From Mansonella perstans (Eukaryota > Nematoda > Chromadorea > Rhabditida > Onchocercidae): a stretch of 64,000 nucleotides of DNA. Below the pieces are notes generated by a model that worked only from the letters and a program-made list of their open reading frames with translations, ran no database searches and was not told the origin of the DNA. The position numbers were made by a program, and so were the translations under genes. Below are positions 1 to 12,521 of this stretch, in pieces. Where the stretch lies: the NCBI GenBank assembly GCA_037074765.1, contig JBAMDO010000027.1:186001-250000 (forward strand), read 5' to 3'. Within the stretch, counting starts at the first letter, position 1, and each line of letters begins with the position of its first letter.

Positions 1-1486
<1,486 letters not shown>

Positions 1487-1492
1487 TGAGAG

Positions 1493-1502
1493 CTAAAAAT
1501 TC
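1493..1502 (-). other. Candidate spliced-leader acceptor, EGF/ShK gene
   Basis: Minus-strand 'atttttag' ends 6 nt upstream of the ATG at 1486. This is the usual nematode 3' splice-site shape with no coding exon in front of it. Confidence 0.5.
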
Positions 1503-4231
1503 CTTGTTAGGATAGAAAAGTTTTGAAGATGAATGAATGAAAACTGAATAGTAACAAATTCCACACAAGACTTCGTTTTCAACAAAATCTAGTTATCCCA
1601 GTAAAAGTCGCAAGTCGAAGAACTCGATTTTCTCCAAAATGTTCGCAATGTTAATTTTGTCAATTGAATGAAATCATCAAGGCGTGATAAAATCTTTTTT
1701 TTTTCTTTTTCTTTTTTTTTTTTAGTAGCATACAAAATACATAAATCACAAAGAAAAACACAAAGGGACTTCTTTAAGAGAAAACTTAGAATATAAATCA
1801 TTCAAAGTGTGGTGCTACCACATCTCTAATCGGTTTGATATAAATTGTCAACTTTGTCAACAACAGAATAATAAGAATGAATTTTCGCAACATTGTTTAG
1901 AAGAAAATGCAACAGTATAAGCAACACTAACAACAACAGCACTGAAATACTGACAATGATGATGAATAACATTAATTGAAAAAATTATTGAAACATTCAA
2001 AGGAAAGAAAGGTACAGAATGATGACGATGAAAAAAAAGGTTGTAAAGTGATAGATGACAGCAATTAACTGTAGATAATTAAATTCATTTTAAATTATCC
2101 AACTTTCTTCTTTTCTTACCACATCTTTCAATCTTTTTTGCTCTTCATTAGCAACTTCATCATCAATAACAGGTTTCAAAATGGAATGACGCCGAAGTTT
2201 CCAATTCTTTTTTTTATTGTCTTAACAAATTACATATGAATAATTTTTGTTCCATTTGTGAAAATTTAATTGCAATTTCATCTCTTTTTACAAATATCTT
2301 TATCTCATCTTAATCATCATATAAAAATCAATAACGAATCCTCTGTTCCTTATAATTACATATTACTACCCGAGCATTATTTCTGCCCAATGATTTTTTA
2401 AACTTGATATTTATACGTTCTTAATCTATCTATCTGTTCCTTTCTTATCACCGTCATATAATTAGATTATATGACTGTAGACAATTAAAACCTAATGTAG
2501 ACAATTAGATTAATTAGATTAGTCTTTCCTTTTTTTTACTACTCTCTCCCTCTCTCTCTGCTTACTTTTTCTTCCTCTTGGTTTTTTTACTTCAACAATT
2601 TCAACTACTGCATAACCCAATAAAAAATATCCACCGCACCATCTACAATCCGAAATTTTAGTGGAAATCGATTGAAGTGAAAAAACAGTCATCCAAAACA
2701 CTAATTAGTTTCTAAAACCTATTATTTCAAACATGTTTGATTATTTTGTGCTTGTTTTCGATTTTACCATAACATTTATAGTTTCGAAATTCTTGTTTGT
2801 CTGGAATCTTTGCATTAAGTATGAAGATATAAGTAGAATAAGTAGTGGTAATAATTATGGTAGATTTTTTCTTGGCAAAAATCTGATTAAAATCGATAAT
2901 TTTGTTTCTTTTTTTTATAACTTTAAAGAATTACATCACAATCATTAATCAGCTTGTCTAAATCCAAATTAGAGTCTATAAGTCATGCCAATATGTAGCG
3001 TACTATTATTACGAAACAATGAAAAAAATTACCGCAAGTTCGTTGAATTACACAGATACATCATTTTCAACAAACTATATCCAATGCATAGAACTAGAAA
3101 ATCGGATTCAGATTTACAAGCCTGATCCACACATAGGACCAGAAGATTGGATTCAGATTTACAAGCGTGATCCATCAAAGTGATGATGTTTTCTTTTTTT
3201 TGCCTTCCATTTTAGATAGTCTCAAAACATCAAGCTAGCAGATAACGAAAAGATTGCCTGTCGGTTTGTAGATACAGGGAGGATGTTATCCATTAATGCT
3301 ATCATTATTAAAATTTGCCATATATTCTACCAAAACATCTCTCAAGATAAATAGGCAGTATTTATAGCACTTTCGACGTCAGAATCAGCAAAAGTACTAC
3401 TAAGTTCACACTTCCAAAATTTAAGCATTTCGAGTATTCAATTGCCAGCTGATCCTCTACAAATGTAAATTCATACTCCTTTAATAAAATGCCTTGGAAC
3501 GAATGTGAAACACAAGTCACAGATTTTTTAATGAATTCATCAAATCAGTGAATTCTGGAATAATCAATCAAAACAGAGTGTCAACATATACCAAAATAAG
3601 TAATGATATTAGTTACGAATTTCCTCAGCCTAAAACATAAAGTTTTTACGGAAAAATTCCTGATTCGTATTAAATAATGTTAGATATGACAATGAAAAGA
3701 CCGCTTACTCATATAAAATCTTAATTCTAATCAATTAGGTGATGATCTTTGGCCTATAAACTAAAATTACAAATCTGGAAGAAAAAAAAAGAAAAACAAA
3801 ACTGAGCAATAATATATGCATTTCAAACTACGAAGAGAAATGCTTCCGTCATCTTTATCAGTGTCCTTACTCATCAAGTAATAGACATAAAAATACTAAA
3901 ATATTATTTCCTCACATTTATGTAAGACTATGCCTGGTACTATTATCAAGCATTTTCTTCCAGATTTATTTTAATTCACCCATTCATTCCAGTCAACCTA
4001 CCAACAGTTAATAATTCATGAATCTGGAACAATCTGTAATTTGCAATCTGTAGCAAAGGCTGAATTAACTAATGGAAGAAGCAAGCAAACTGAATTTCGT
4101 GGGATAAAAGCAGTAAAGAATGTTTGACCTCTTAGAAAGAAGCAGAAATGGAGTTTATAACCTACAATACCGGATATGATTAAATAAGCAACCGCAACCA
4201 GTAAAACCAGTAAAATATATATGACCTGCAA
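1503..4231. other. Intergenic, no gene recognised
   Basis: This stretch lies between the start of the EGF/ShK gene and the stop of ATG13 and is strongly AT-rich. It has a polypyrimidine tract near 1690-1725 and a degenerate direct repeat (about 28 bp, offset 45) at 3102-3129 and 3147-3174. A 60-aa minus-strand ORF at 2519-2701 ends in a basic tail but has no supporting splice structure. Confidence 0.5.
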
Positions 4232-7200
4232 TCAGTCTTCTTCGCTAACTGCTTTCCTTTTGATTTCTTCCAAGAAATTGTCAAAAATTTTTTGATTGCT
4301 TTCAAATTGTGCCAGCTAAAAATAACACATTTATACAGCTGCAATAATGCAAAGAGCATGGAATCTTGGGAATTTTCAAATGAAGACAGCTAACAACAAC
4401 CAACCATATGTAAGAGATACTACAGAACTTCTTCGCACAATGCCCTTGACTCAAGCAGTGTGTCTGCATATCGGGAGATTACAGATCTGTGTGCAAGAAA
4501 AGTTCCATTTGCGGTGCCAGCTTTTAAGGTCTTCGGCCAGACCCATTAGCCAAGTTAAGTCCCGATAGTTTAAACCTTGATTCTCTTAAAACTAAGCTGC
4601 TGAATCTGTAATTCGTAAGTGCAATCTTTACAAACTAGAACAGCAGTTTGAACTTCTTTTTTAACCATTGTTATTTTTAGGTTCATTGAGTCAGTGGGAA
4701 AATTTCTAAAAATACCACAGAGCGGACTTTATTTCTCTTCTGTTTTCAAAATAATTACCAATTTAGGGATGACAGATGTGCTGTCGATCTGAAATGAAAG
4801 ATGAGTTGGGGCTGATCTACACTGTTTCATGAATTCGCCCAAACCATCTGCCAAACTTTCACTACTTCCAAATGCCACCTGAAACAGAGCTACTTGTGAG
4901 ACTACGAAACGGAACTTTTTATGCACAAAAACTTGCTAGGTAAGAATTCGACTCCAAGTTGATAAATGCGATGAAAAATCAAATAACAATTTCGGAAAGA
5001 AAAAGGTAAATTTTGAAATACTTTCTTTCTTCTCAAATAAGACTGCATCTGCCTCTCTTTCCTCTTGCATTCATACAACCTTATGTCTCGGTGTCAAACC
5101 AAACTCACTGTATCCATTTCACAAATTTTAGAATACCTTGACATAACTACCATCGCTACTTGTTAAATCGTCATCATCATCGCTCTGCGTTTCTGTTTCG
5201 TCAGCGGAATCATCTTCCTGTTTTTCACTTGCTCCATTATTCATTAAATTTACTTCGGAAGGGAGACCGGTAATCTGATGCATACGGCTAGGTGCACTTG
5301 TTGCAGAACATGCCGAACCAGAAGCCACAAGAGTAGATGATGGTGATGGAGAATGAACTAAAATTATTCAAATCACGACCAAACTGTTATACAAATCCAT
5401 TACTGTGATGAATACGTAAACCACAATACCATGTAAACCGATGCCTCTCAAAAAATTGCTGAGTGTAAGTGCTTTTCATAATTCTTACTGATCACGCTAT
5501 CAAATGTACTAGAAAAAAACCGACCAGAGGAAGAAGTTGGCGTAATCTTGTCACTGCCTTCCAGTGATCCTAGAAATCTTCCACCTGGAATCGAATCACT
5601 CGCAGCTGTATTAAGCAAAGTTGAAAATGGAAATGAATGAGTCCTTGATCTGTTCTTCTGAAACAAAAAATTATTCTCCCCGCTGGGTAAAGAAACCAAT
5701 TCATCAATTCACCAAACTTTATTCCATAAATTTTTACAAAATGTTAACAATATTAAACTAGCGTAATAGGATATGAAAATTAGTAATTGCTACTTTGAAC
5801 AAAAATTTAATTTTGCTGCACAATTAAATCGTTCTTTTACTATCACAATACACACAGAGACAGAACATACCACTGACGCCAATCGATGTGGCAAACTTGA
5901 GCTATATGGCTGATTGCCACTCCTGTCTAAGCCTAAAAAGAAATAACTCATCATAAAATTCTGTACGAACACCGCAGTTCCATGAATATAAATCCTAAAT
6001 TTCAATTAGAAATTTCTGGAAGCGATCTTACCAAAGATGTCTTCATCACTGCATACATCACCACGACAGCAAGCATCATCCGAAGAGGATCGCGAATGGC
6101 CCAAATGGAAATGCACACGTCGTGAAAGGGTTTCTAGCCCTATTTCATCAATTTTTTCCTAAAAATCTTAAGCTGACTTCGAAAAAAAAAAAGGCCGGAA
6201 GTGACAAAAAGAAGTACATCCCGCATTAAATCATGACTCGACAATTCAAAATACTTTTAATAACTAGTTTTTTGGTTTATGGTTTCCGCAAAATTCCCAT
6301 GAATCCACCTGTTAGTAAGGTCAATACTAAAAATGCTACTAAGGTTTAAAAAGATTTAACCAGTTTAACTTCACAACCGCGAAGAGGAACAGGACCAAAC
6401 GGTATTAACATTGGGATGTCTAAATCCATTTTGGATCGATGTTCATTGGTCTCGATATTCTCCGATGCAGCCAGGGTGCTTACACCCATTTCTTGCGTCG
6501 TTGTACTGAATTTGAAAAATACGTGACAGTAGAATGATTAAGCAGAAATCTGCTAAAATTATGTAATCTACAATCCAGAATTTAGAAGGAAAACAGTTGT
6601 CAACTTAGAACAAGAAATTTTTGGCCATAGCAATCTAATTAACATGATAATGGTGAAGATCCTTAACATCAAGCATTCTAAATTCCTCGCTCATAAAAGA
6701 ATCACGATCGTAACTAATACCTAACAATGTAGCATTTACAACTATACACAGTTAACAAGTTACGATGTTGAAATGATATCATCTCAGTAGAATTTAATGG
6801 TATACCGGTCAATTTCCATTTTTGTACGATAGAGTAGGTCAACAGAAAATCCACCAAATGGAGATGTTACCAGACCAATACGAACTTTTTTTTGCTCTTC
6901 ACCCAAATCCATTTCAGGTTCTTTTTCATAAACCTTAAAGACAGTAATTATTTAGGTATTTTATATACGATTCTTAGTTAAAAATCAACTATGTAAACTC
7001 ATATATTTTATAACAAACGAAATATAAACTGAACAACTCTTACTCTGTACATTATAATGAAAGTATCAGGGCTTTGTTTGCGAACATAATAACGATACGC
7101 TGGAGTCATTCGCGAAGCTATAATTGCTGATTTCAAAAGTGTCCCTAATGAGTGATATAATTCAGTCCTTACATTGACATTTCCATCAAATAATTCCGAT

Positions 7201-7979
7201 TCATATCGAACACACCTGAGAAGTGATAAATTTAATGATACATTGAATACTACAAATTAACTTGTTCGAAAAACTTCAGTCCATCAGGTGAACAACAACG
7301 AATTCTGACTTGACAACTTGAGAATTAAAATTTTAACTAATTTGTCTAGTTTCTCAATTAACCTTTATTATACACATATTACACAAATACTTTTTTTTCC
7401 TTCCCAATGACAGTAGCACCAAGCACTTAAAAATAAGTACAGAAAGAAACATACCACGATTCCAAAGGTAGGACATCACCTTCAGCAGTATGAAGCAGAA
7501 AATCCAAAGTGAAGCAGTTGGCGTTCGGAGGATATCTACAAACGTAAGAAGTAATAGGAGCGTTGAATAGAGCCACCAGTAGCCGTCAGACGTTCGGAAA
7601 GGAATACAAATCAGGAAAAAACATGCCAATCCCGAAAATGCTAACTTTGTGACACTTGTACGTAACTGTGCAGCCACTTCGCCTAATTCATCAATTCGTA
7701 TACTGAACCAATCCGCAGGATCTGGTGATACACTACATGGCTGTACTATTAGTTGACCAAGACGTGATTGAACAAGTGCTTGAACCTAAAATAATGCTTC
7801 TATTTTGACATTTCTCTAGTTACTTTCAGACTTTCCAACTAATTTTAAAATATCTGCATGCAATCCAGGATATACCTTACCACTTGATAATAACAAATAT
7901 TTACCAAGCGCGTTGTAAAGAATTTGCCAAATTTAACGAATTCTCGATATGATTTCGAACAAGTAGCTGAGTCACTCAT
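4232..7979 (-). CDS. atg13: Autophagy-related protein 13 (ATG13; EPG-1 in C. elegans)
   Basis: Twelve exons join in phase: 7905-7979, 7646-7785, 7455-7535, 7044-7215, 6806-6933, 6361-6505, 6032-6158, 5871-5932, 5489-5657, 5137-5357, 4759-4878 and 4232-4315. They give about 507 aa, normal for the family. Residues about 1-200 are the HORMA domain, recognised by VQALVQSRLG, DWFSI, a conserved MTPAYRYYVRKQ and VRIGLVTSPFGG. After it comes a Ser-rich, low-complexity linker. An acidic run precedes SYVKV at residues 437-441, a likely LC3-interacting motif placed like the human one. ATG13 is the HORMA subunit of the ULK1/Atg1 initiation complex in the cytosol. The start codon lies 1 nt after a strong 'ttttag', typical of a trans-spliced first exon. 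Exon 2/3 uses a less usual GTTAGC donor, and the last two exons are less conserved. Confidence 0.9.
4347..4568 (+). other. Candidate nested antisense small ORF in ATG13 last intron
   Basis: This ATG-started frame codes 73 aa (begins MQRAWNLGNF) in a GC-richer island inside the last ATG13 intron, on the opposite strand. An acceptor-like 'atttatacag' lies 8 nt before the ATG. The protein is Arg/Gln/Ser-rich with no signal peptide or family I recognise. It could be chance or a transposon scrap. Confidence 0.25.
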
Positions 7980-7980
7980 G

Positions 7981-7990
7981 CTAAAATAAA
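7981..7990 (-). other. Candidate spliced-leader acceptor, ATG13
   Basis: Minus-strand 'tttattttag' is followed by a single C and then the ATG. There is no in-frame coding exon upstream. Confidence 0.6.
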
Positions 7991-8642
7991 TATTTTTTAT
8001 TTTATAATCAAAAACATCAAATAATATCCGAAAACTGAACTGGATATCAATTAGATAGATTGCATAGCCACGAGATGCAAATGTTCAAGGAAAACAGTCT
8101 TCTAAGAAGGCGCCAGCAAAGATGCACCACAAGTTTGAAGCTTAGCTTAACAAAATCTATAAACTACCAATGATGCTAACTTATGAATGTACAGCGTAGA
8201 AGTATGTGTAGCAAACAAGAATAGGACAGCAAGGACAATAGGACATAAGGGAACGAAGCGGATGTCATGGAATACTTTCCTCACTAAATGCAAATCAAAT
8301 CTCCCTAATGAATAGTAAAAAAAATGAAATGAAATGAATTAGAATTGAAGGATCAAAATGAAAAACGAAGGTAGAAAGAATATATGATGAGCAAATCATG
8401 AAGACTAGCAATAAGAAATCGATCCGAAATTAAAATTAAAATTATTAAAACTAAAAATTAAAAAAAAAATTGGAATTAAAATTACGTCTTTTGATTATCC
8501 GGCAAGATGACATAGACAACAAAACATCTAAGCTTTGGTAAAAGTCATTCTCATTTTCTCGCGGAATCTGAATGAGACGGAGAAAAATAAAAACCGGATA
8601 AACTCAAAGTTACATCCAAAATAGTCGTAACGACGCCATTAA

Positions 8643-8741
8643 GTCTATTTATATGGCCAATACATCGATGTGCAGGTCTATTTATATGGCCAACACATCG
8701 ATGTGCAGGTCTATTTATATGGCCAATACATCGATGTGCAG
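8643..8741. repeat. 33-bp minisatellite, three copies
   Basis: The unit begins gtctatttatatggcc and ends catcgatgtgcag. Three consecutive copies differ by one base. On the minus strand the unit reads through as an 11-aa peptide repeat, which I take as incidental. Confidence 0.9.
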
Positions 8742-9096
8742 TTGTAAGTAGTAAGAAAACAATAACATAACTTATCACGATTACGAATTGGTCCACATTC
8801 GAATGCTGTGCAATTCGATAAACCCAAAATCAACCAAAAACTAGAACTGAAATTAGGACCGAATTTAAAAATTTAAAAAGACCAATTAACATCTCAATAA
8901 ACTCATCTTGGCCAATTTCAATATAATGTTAAAATGTTCACACTGAAATTTACACTTCCAAACTCTGAACAAATTCTAAATAGTTGCAAATGAACTTTAA
9001 AAACTGCATGCCTCATCATGAAGGTCACACGAGAACTGCCATCACGAGTCACCACCAAAGGTCATATACATGCAGGTTTTGTTATCTTTCACTAAT

Positions 9097-9164
9097 CGCT
9101 TAGCCGAATAATACACCTAGCCGAACAATACGCTTAGCCGAACAATATGCTTAGCCGAACTTTA
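9097..9164. repeat. 17-bp tandem repeat, four copies
   Basis: The unit cgcttagccgaacaata occurs four times back to back, with a few substitutions in the first, second and last copies. It sits in the ATG13/DRAM divergent region, about 360 bp from the DRAM-like start. Confidence 0.85.
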
Positions 9165-9479
9165 CTTCTGCACTGGAAGAGGCGAATTTTTCACAACTGA
9201 TTTAGAACATCCACGGCTCTCCGTTCAATTTTGACCTTTAAAAATCTCGTGAGAACTTTCTGACCTTTGGAAGTTTCGTGGAAACTTTTTGACATTAGAA
9301 AAAAAAATACTTTGGAGTGGTCTTATTCTCGTTTTCATCCTAATTTAACTGTAAGTAAAGGAAGATAGATACGGGACAACTATTATTTCCTAATGTATGT
9401 GAGAGAGTTCGAGTTATCCTTGTGGTCAAGTGGTCAGTGGTCGAAAATTATACTTGGATTTAGTTTTTAATTTTGTGAT

Positions 9480-9489
9480 ATGGTTTCAG
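9480..9489 (+). other. Candidate spliced-leader acceptor, DRAM-like gene
   Basis: 'atggtttcag' ends 33 nt before the ATG at 9523, with no recognisable coding exon upstream. Confidence 0.5.
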
Positions 9490-9522
9490 AAGCAAAAGAA
9501 AAGTCATAAAAACTGTGGAGAA

Positions 9523-12521
9523 ATGTTACAGCTTGGTCTTCTCGCAGCTGGCCATCTTCCTGTCTTCTTTGCAATATTCTTTACGTTGATGCTAAGTAAG
9601 TTTCGAGATCTCTCCTTTTTTCGTTTTGCATTTTAGTTATGCTTCCTGATATTTAATAGTCATATAATGTGAATTAATGATTATAGGTGCATCCTACGTG
9701 TTGGCAGTATGGCAAGGTGATGTAGATCCAGTTTTTCCGTATATTTCATCGTCTGGAGATCATCGCCCGGAGTCATGCTTCTTTAGTATGCTGCTCAATA
9801 TATGCTCCTTTCTAATAATGCTTATCATTTATTTAAGGTACTTAGTTTTAGATTGGTTCATGGCTTTTGAAATAAATATGGTTGACATTGAGAGATGATT
9901 AGTAGACTTGACTTCAGGATGACTTTGAACTTTCGTTTAGTTTATCAGAATCAGTTTGCTGGGAAATTTTAATTCCGGGTGCAAATAAAGACATGAGCGA
10001 AGAAAGGATGAATCAGCTTTACAACAGTCAGTTTCTGCGGTCCATTAATTTAGGGAAGGAAGGACGTGTACGTAAGGTGAATGTAAGTGTTTTGTTAAGA
10101 AATTAAGAAGAAATTTAAGTGTACTTAAAGGGAAACAAGTCCATAGAAAGGAGAGAATGCAACCTTCGCATGCATCGAAAAGATAATATAATAGACTAAA
10201 TTTGGTATCAAAGAAAAATTACGATGAGTGTTTTGTTAAGAGCTAAGACATTCATCAGAGATAAAGGTAAGTAATTAGAATCGCTAAGATTTCATTGTAT
10301 ATTTTGGTTAATATCATATGAAATAAATTATTATGTAGTAAGATTTCATAGGTACTTGCTAATAGTTGAGCTGAATCGTGACTCAGACCGTCGCCTGAAA
10401 CATTTGAATATTTTTGCATTTGCTGTTGGTATGATTGGTGGAGTGGGAATGTTCGTTGTCGCCAACTTCCAAGTATGTTTAACTAAGTTAAAGCTTAACA
10501 TATTATAGTGATCAACTAAGGATTTATTCGTTTTTTCTTAATGCTTAATTCCAAAAAAAAACAATTATGTGGTTCTTACGAATTTTCTTTTCCGCTTTCT
10601 CCTTTCTGTGGGAATAAAGAATAAGTTAACTTTCATTAGCGACCAGATTTTATGACGAATTATGAGGTGTGCAGTACTAAACTTACTTTTCGTTGTTCTA
10701 TTACATTAATTCCTGAATATTGAAATTTTTTTTTTGTCTCTTTTATTCTGCATGATAGGTAACAGTATACACTCCAGAGAAATAGAACCCAGTAAGCCAA
10801 GATAGTTAAGTCCAAATTGCAAGTTAAAGTCTTATTTCAAAATTTAATTGGAATGAATTGCATTTAAATTTAAATATACAATAATGCAAGCAGTTCATCA
10901 CAAAGTTCATTACAAGTTTCATTACAAAGTTTTTAGGAATCAGCTGTTATTACAGTACATATAACTGGAGCATTTTTATGTTTCGGATGCGGCTGTTTTT
11001 ATATGTTTTTACAATTTTGTCTTACTGTTTACATGTGCCCATTATACAACAGCCGTCAGATTGGTGTTATCCGTGGTGCTATAGCAATATCTGCCATATT
11101 ATGCTTTATTACAGGTTGTCGCTGTTCAATTTAAAAAATTTTTCATTTTGGAAAAATTTTGATGAACACTCTTTGTTAAATTGAACCACCTGAAATGAAT
11201 AATTGCTTACTTACGTTCAAGGAGAAAAATGAATTGAGGTAGTAATCACTCATTCAGCATTTTCATACATGATGTTGAAATTGGGCAGGAAGAAGCAGTG
11301 CCACACTTTTTCATTTAATGATGAGAGATAGAGAAAAGAAAAAGAACAAGGGGTTAGCGATGAATAAATGGACGAACTTAACGAAATCATAATTTTGATA
11401 TATTTTTTAGTTCTTACTTTTGGCATAGCTGCATCAAATGAATTTCACAAGCATTATCCTAATCTACCTACACCAAGGCCTTGGTCGAGGAAAACAAATC
11501 AACCCGTAAGATTTTCTTCATTAAAATTTCTTCAGGATAGGGCATATTTTTTCTCTGCTAGAACTGACTGAACCTTCGCATCTGGATATGAGAATTTTGA
11601 TGACTAGTAATGTTGAGGGATGAAGAGTAGTATTGTTGAGAACTCTGAAAAACTCAGAAAAAAATTGAAAAATTGCTCGTTTATACTTGGCTAAATCTAG
11701 GCTATTTATAGCACCGCCGCTCCTTAATATGTTAATTTAAACATAATGATGCAGCAGTGAGTAATTCCTCATTTATTAGAATTAGGCATTTTGGTTTATG
11801 ATCTGTGGGTTCAAATTATTTTGTGTTCTTATTTAAAAATGATAAATATTTATAGGTGAAATTATCTTCTTAAGTGTATTCTTTTAGTTTATTAGTTCGT
11901 TTGCAGGGTTACAATCTTCACTGCATTTCCGCTGTTGCAGAATGGTGTTTGGCAATATGTAATGTGTTATTTATATTGAGGTATACTCGCACACTTTCAG
12001 ATCATATTTTCCCGTTGTTTATGAAGTTGACTGTATTGTAGACCAAGTTCTTAAAATCTTCAGAGAAAGACAATGAAAAATATTTGCCTTTTACCAAAGG
12101 ATTTTAAGTGTTTGATAGGATTTGTGTAGTTTTGATATTAATATCAATTTTTTTGCCTTGGTATCATAACATATCTGTTTAAAGGGAATTCAGCGACTCT
12201 CCTATTTCTCTTCTAAGCTCTAAAATTTTGCAGTTTCTTCACTTCATGATATTTAGTACAAAATAGCAATTAAGTGTCAATGTCATTGCAGTTCAGTTTG
12301 AGAATTCACGGTTTCCAGAATCAGATTTTCTTTTTCTCTCGTAATTATGGGTTCTATACTAATTTTGTTTGTTGCAAGAAACTGAGATGATGAGCTTTCC
12401 TTGTAGCTTCTCTCGCGATTTTGAAAAACTTCGTGTTGAATTGAATGTACAACCGCTGGTTTCGCATTTGGATCAAAGTCCACTGTGGCGATCTGCTGCT
12501 GATCTTAGTTCACCGTATTGA
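9523..12521 (+). CDS. DRAM/FRAG1/Sfk1-family six-span membrane protein (DRAM1/2-like)
   Basis: Seven exons join in phase: 9523-9595, 9687-9837, 10352-10472, 10937-11114, 11411-11505, 11907-11980 and 12407-12521, giving 268 aa (DRAM2 is about 266). Family signatures are visible: SYVLAVWQGDVDPVFPYIS after TM1, RPESC before TM2, GGVGMFVVANFQ, a helix pair around HITGAFLCFGCGC, and AEWCLAICNVLFIL as the last membrane helix. The cytosolic tail continues FSRDFEKLRVELN, like DRAM proteins. DRAM1/2 are lysosomal or endosomal membrane proteins that promote autophagy; the same role here is inference from homology. The start is the first ATG after a trans-splice-like acceptor. The gene is head to head with ATG13. 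The last exon uses 'ttccttgtag' at 12397-12406; an alternative last exon is described separately. Confidence 0.85.
9941..10082 (+). other. Candidate cassette or poison exon in DRAM-like gene
   Basis: After 'tttcgtttag' a 142-nt stretch stays open in the phase set by exon 2 and ends at a good GTAAGT donor. It is GC-richer than the flanking intron and encodes 47 plausible residues (contains PGANKDMSEERM). Its length is not a multiple of 3, so joining it to the next exon gives TGA after five codons. The normal exon 2 to exon 3 join matches DRAM homologues directly. Confidence 0.35.

Larger units (their letters stand above)
7991..9480. promoter_or_regulatory. Divergent intergenic region between ATG13 and DRAM-like gene
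   Basis: This stretch separates two head-to-head genes and must contain both promoters. It holds a 33-bp x3 repeat, a 17-bp x4 repeat and degenerate roughly 29-bp repeats (9229-9300) built on 'tttgacctt...cgtg.gaac'. I saw no CACGTG E-box, the core of the TFEB/HLH-30 site, by eye. Confidence 0.55.

Noticed and set aside
2519..2701. 60-codon minus-strand ORF with PRGRK-like basic tail
   Set aside because: It resembles an AT-hook at a glance, but the basic end comes from a CT-rich tract and no splice or family evidence supports it.
7354..7677. 107-codon minus-strand ORF with hydrophobic stretches
   Set aside because: It reads an ATG13 intron and a wrong frame of exon 3. The correct frame (NCFTLDFLLHTAEGD) matches ATG13.
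8551..8796. 81-codon ORF with three peptide repeats
   Set aside because: The repeats are the 33-bp minisatellite, whose length is a multiple of three by chance; no other coding sign.
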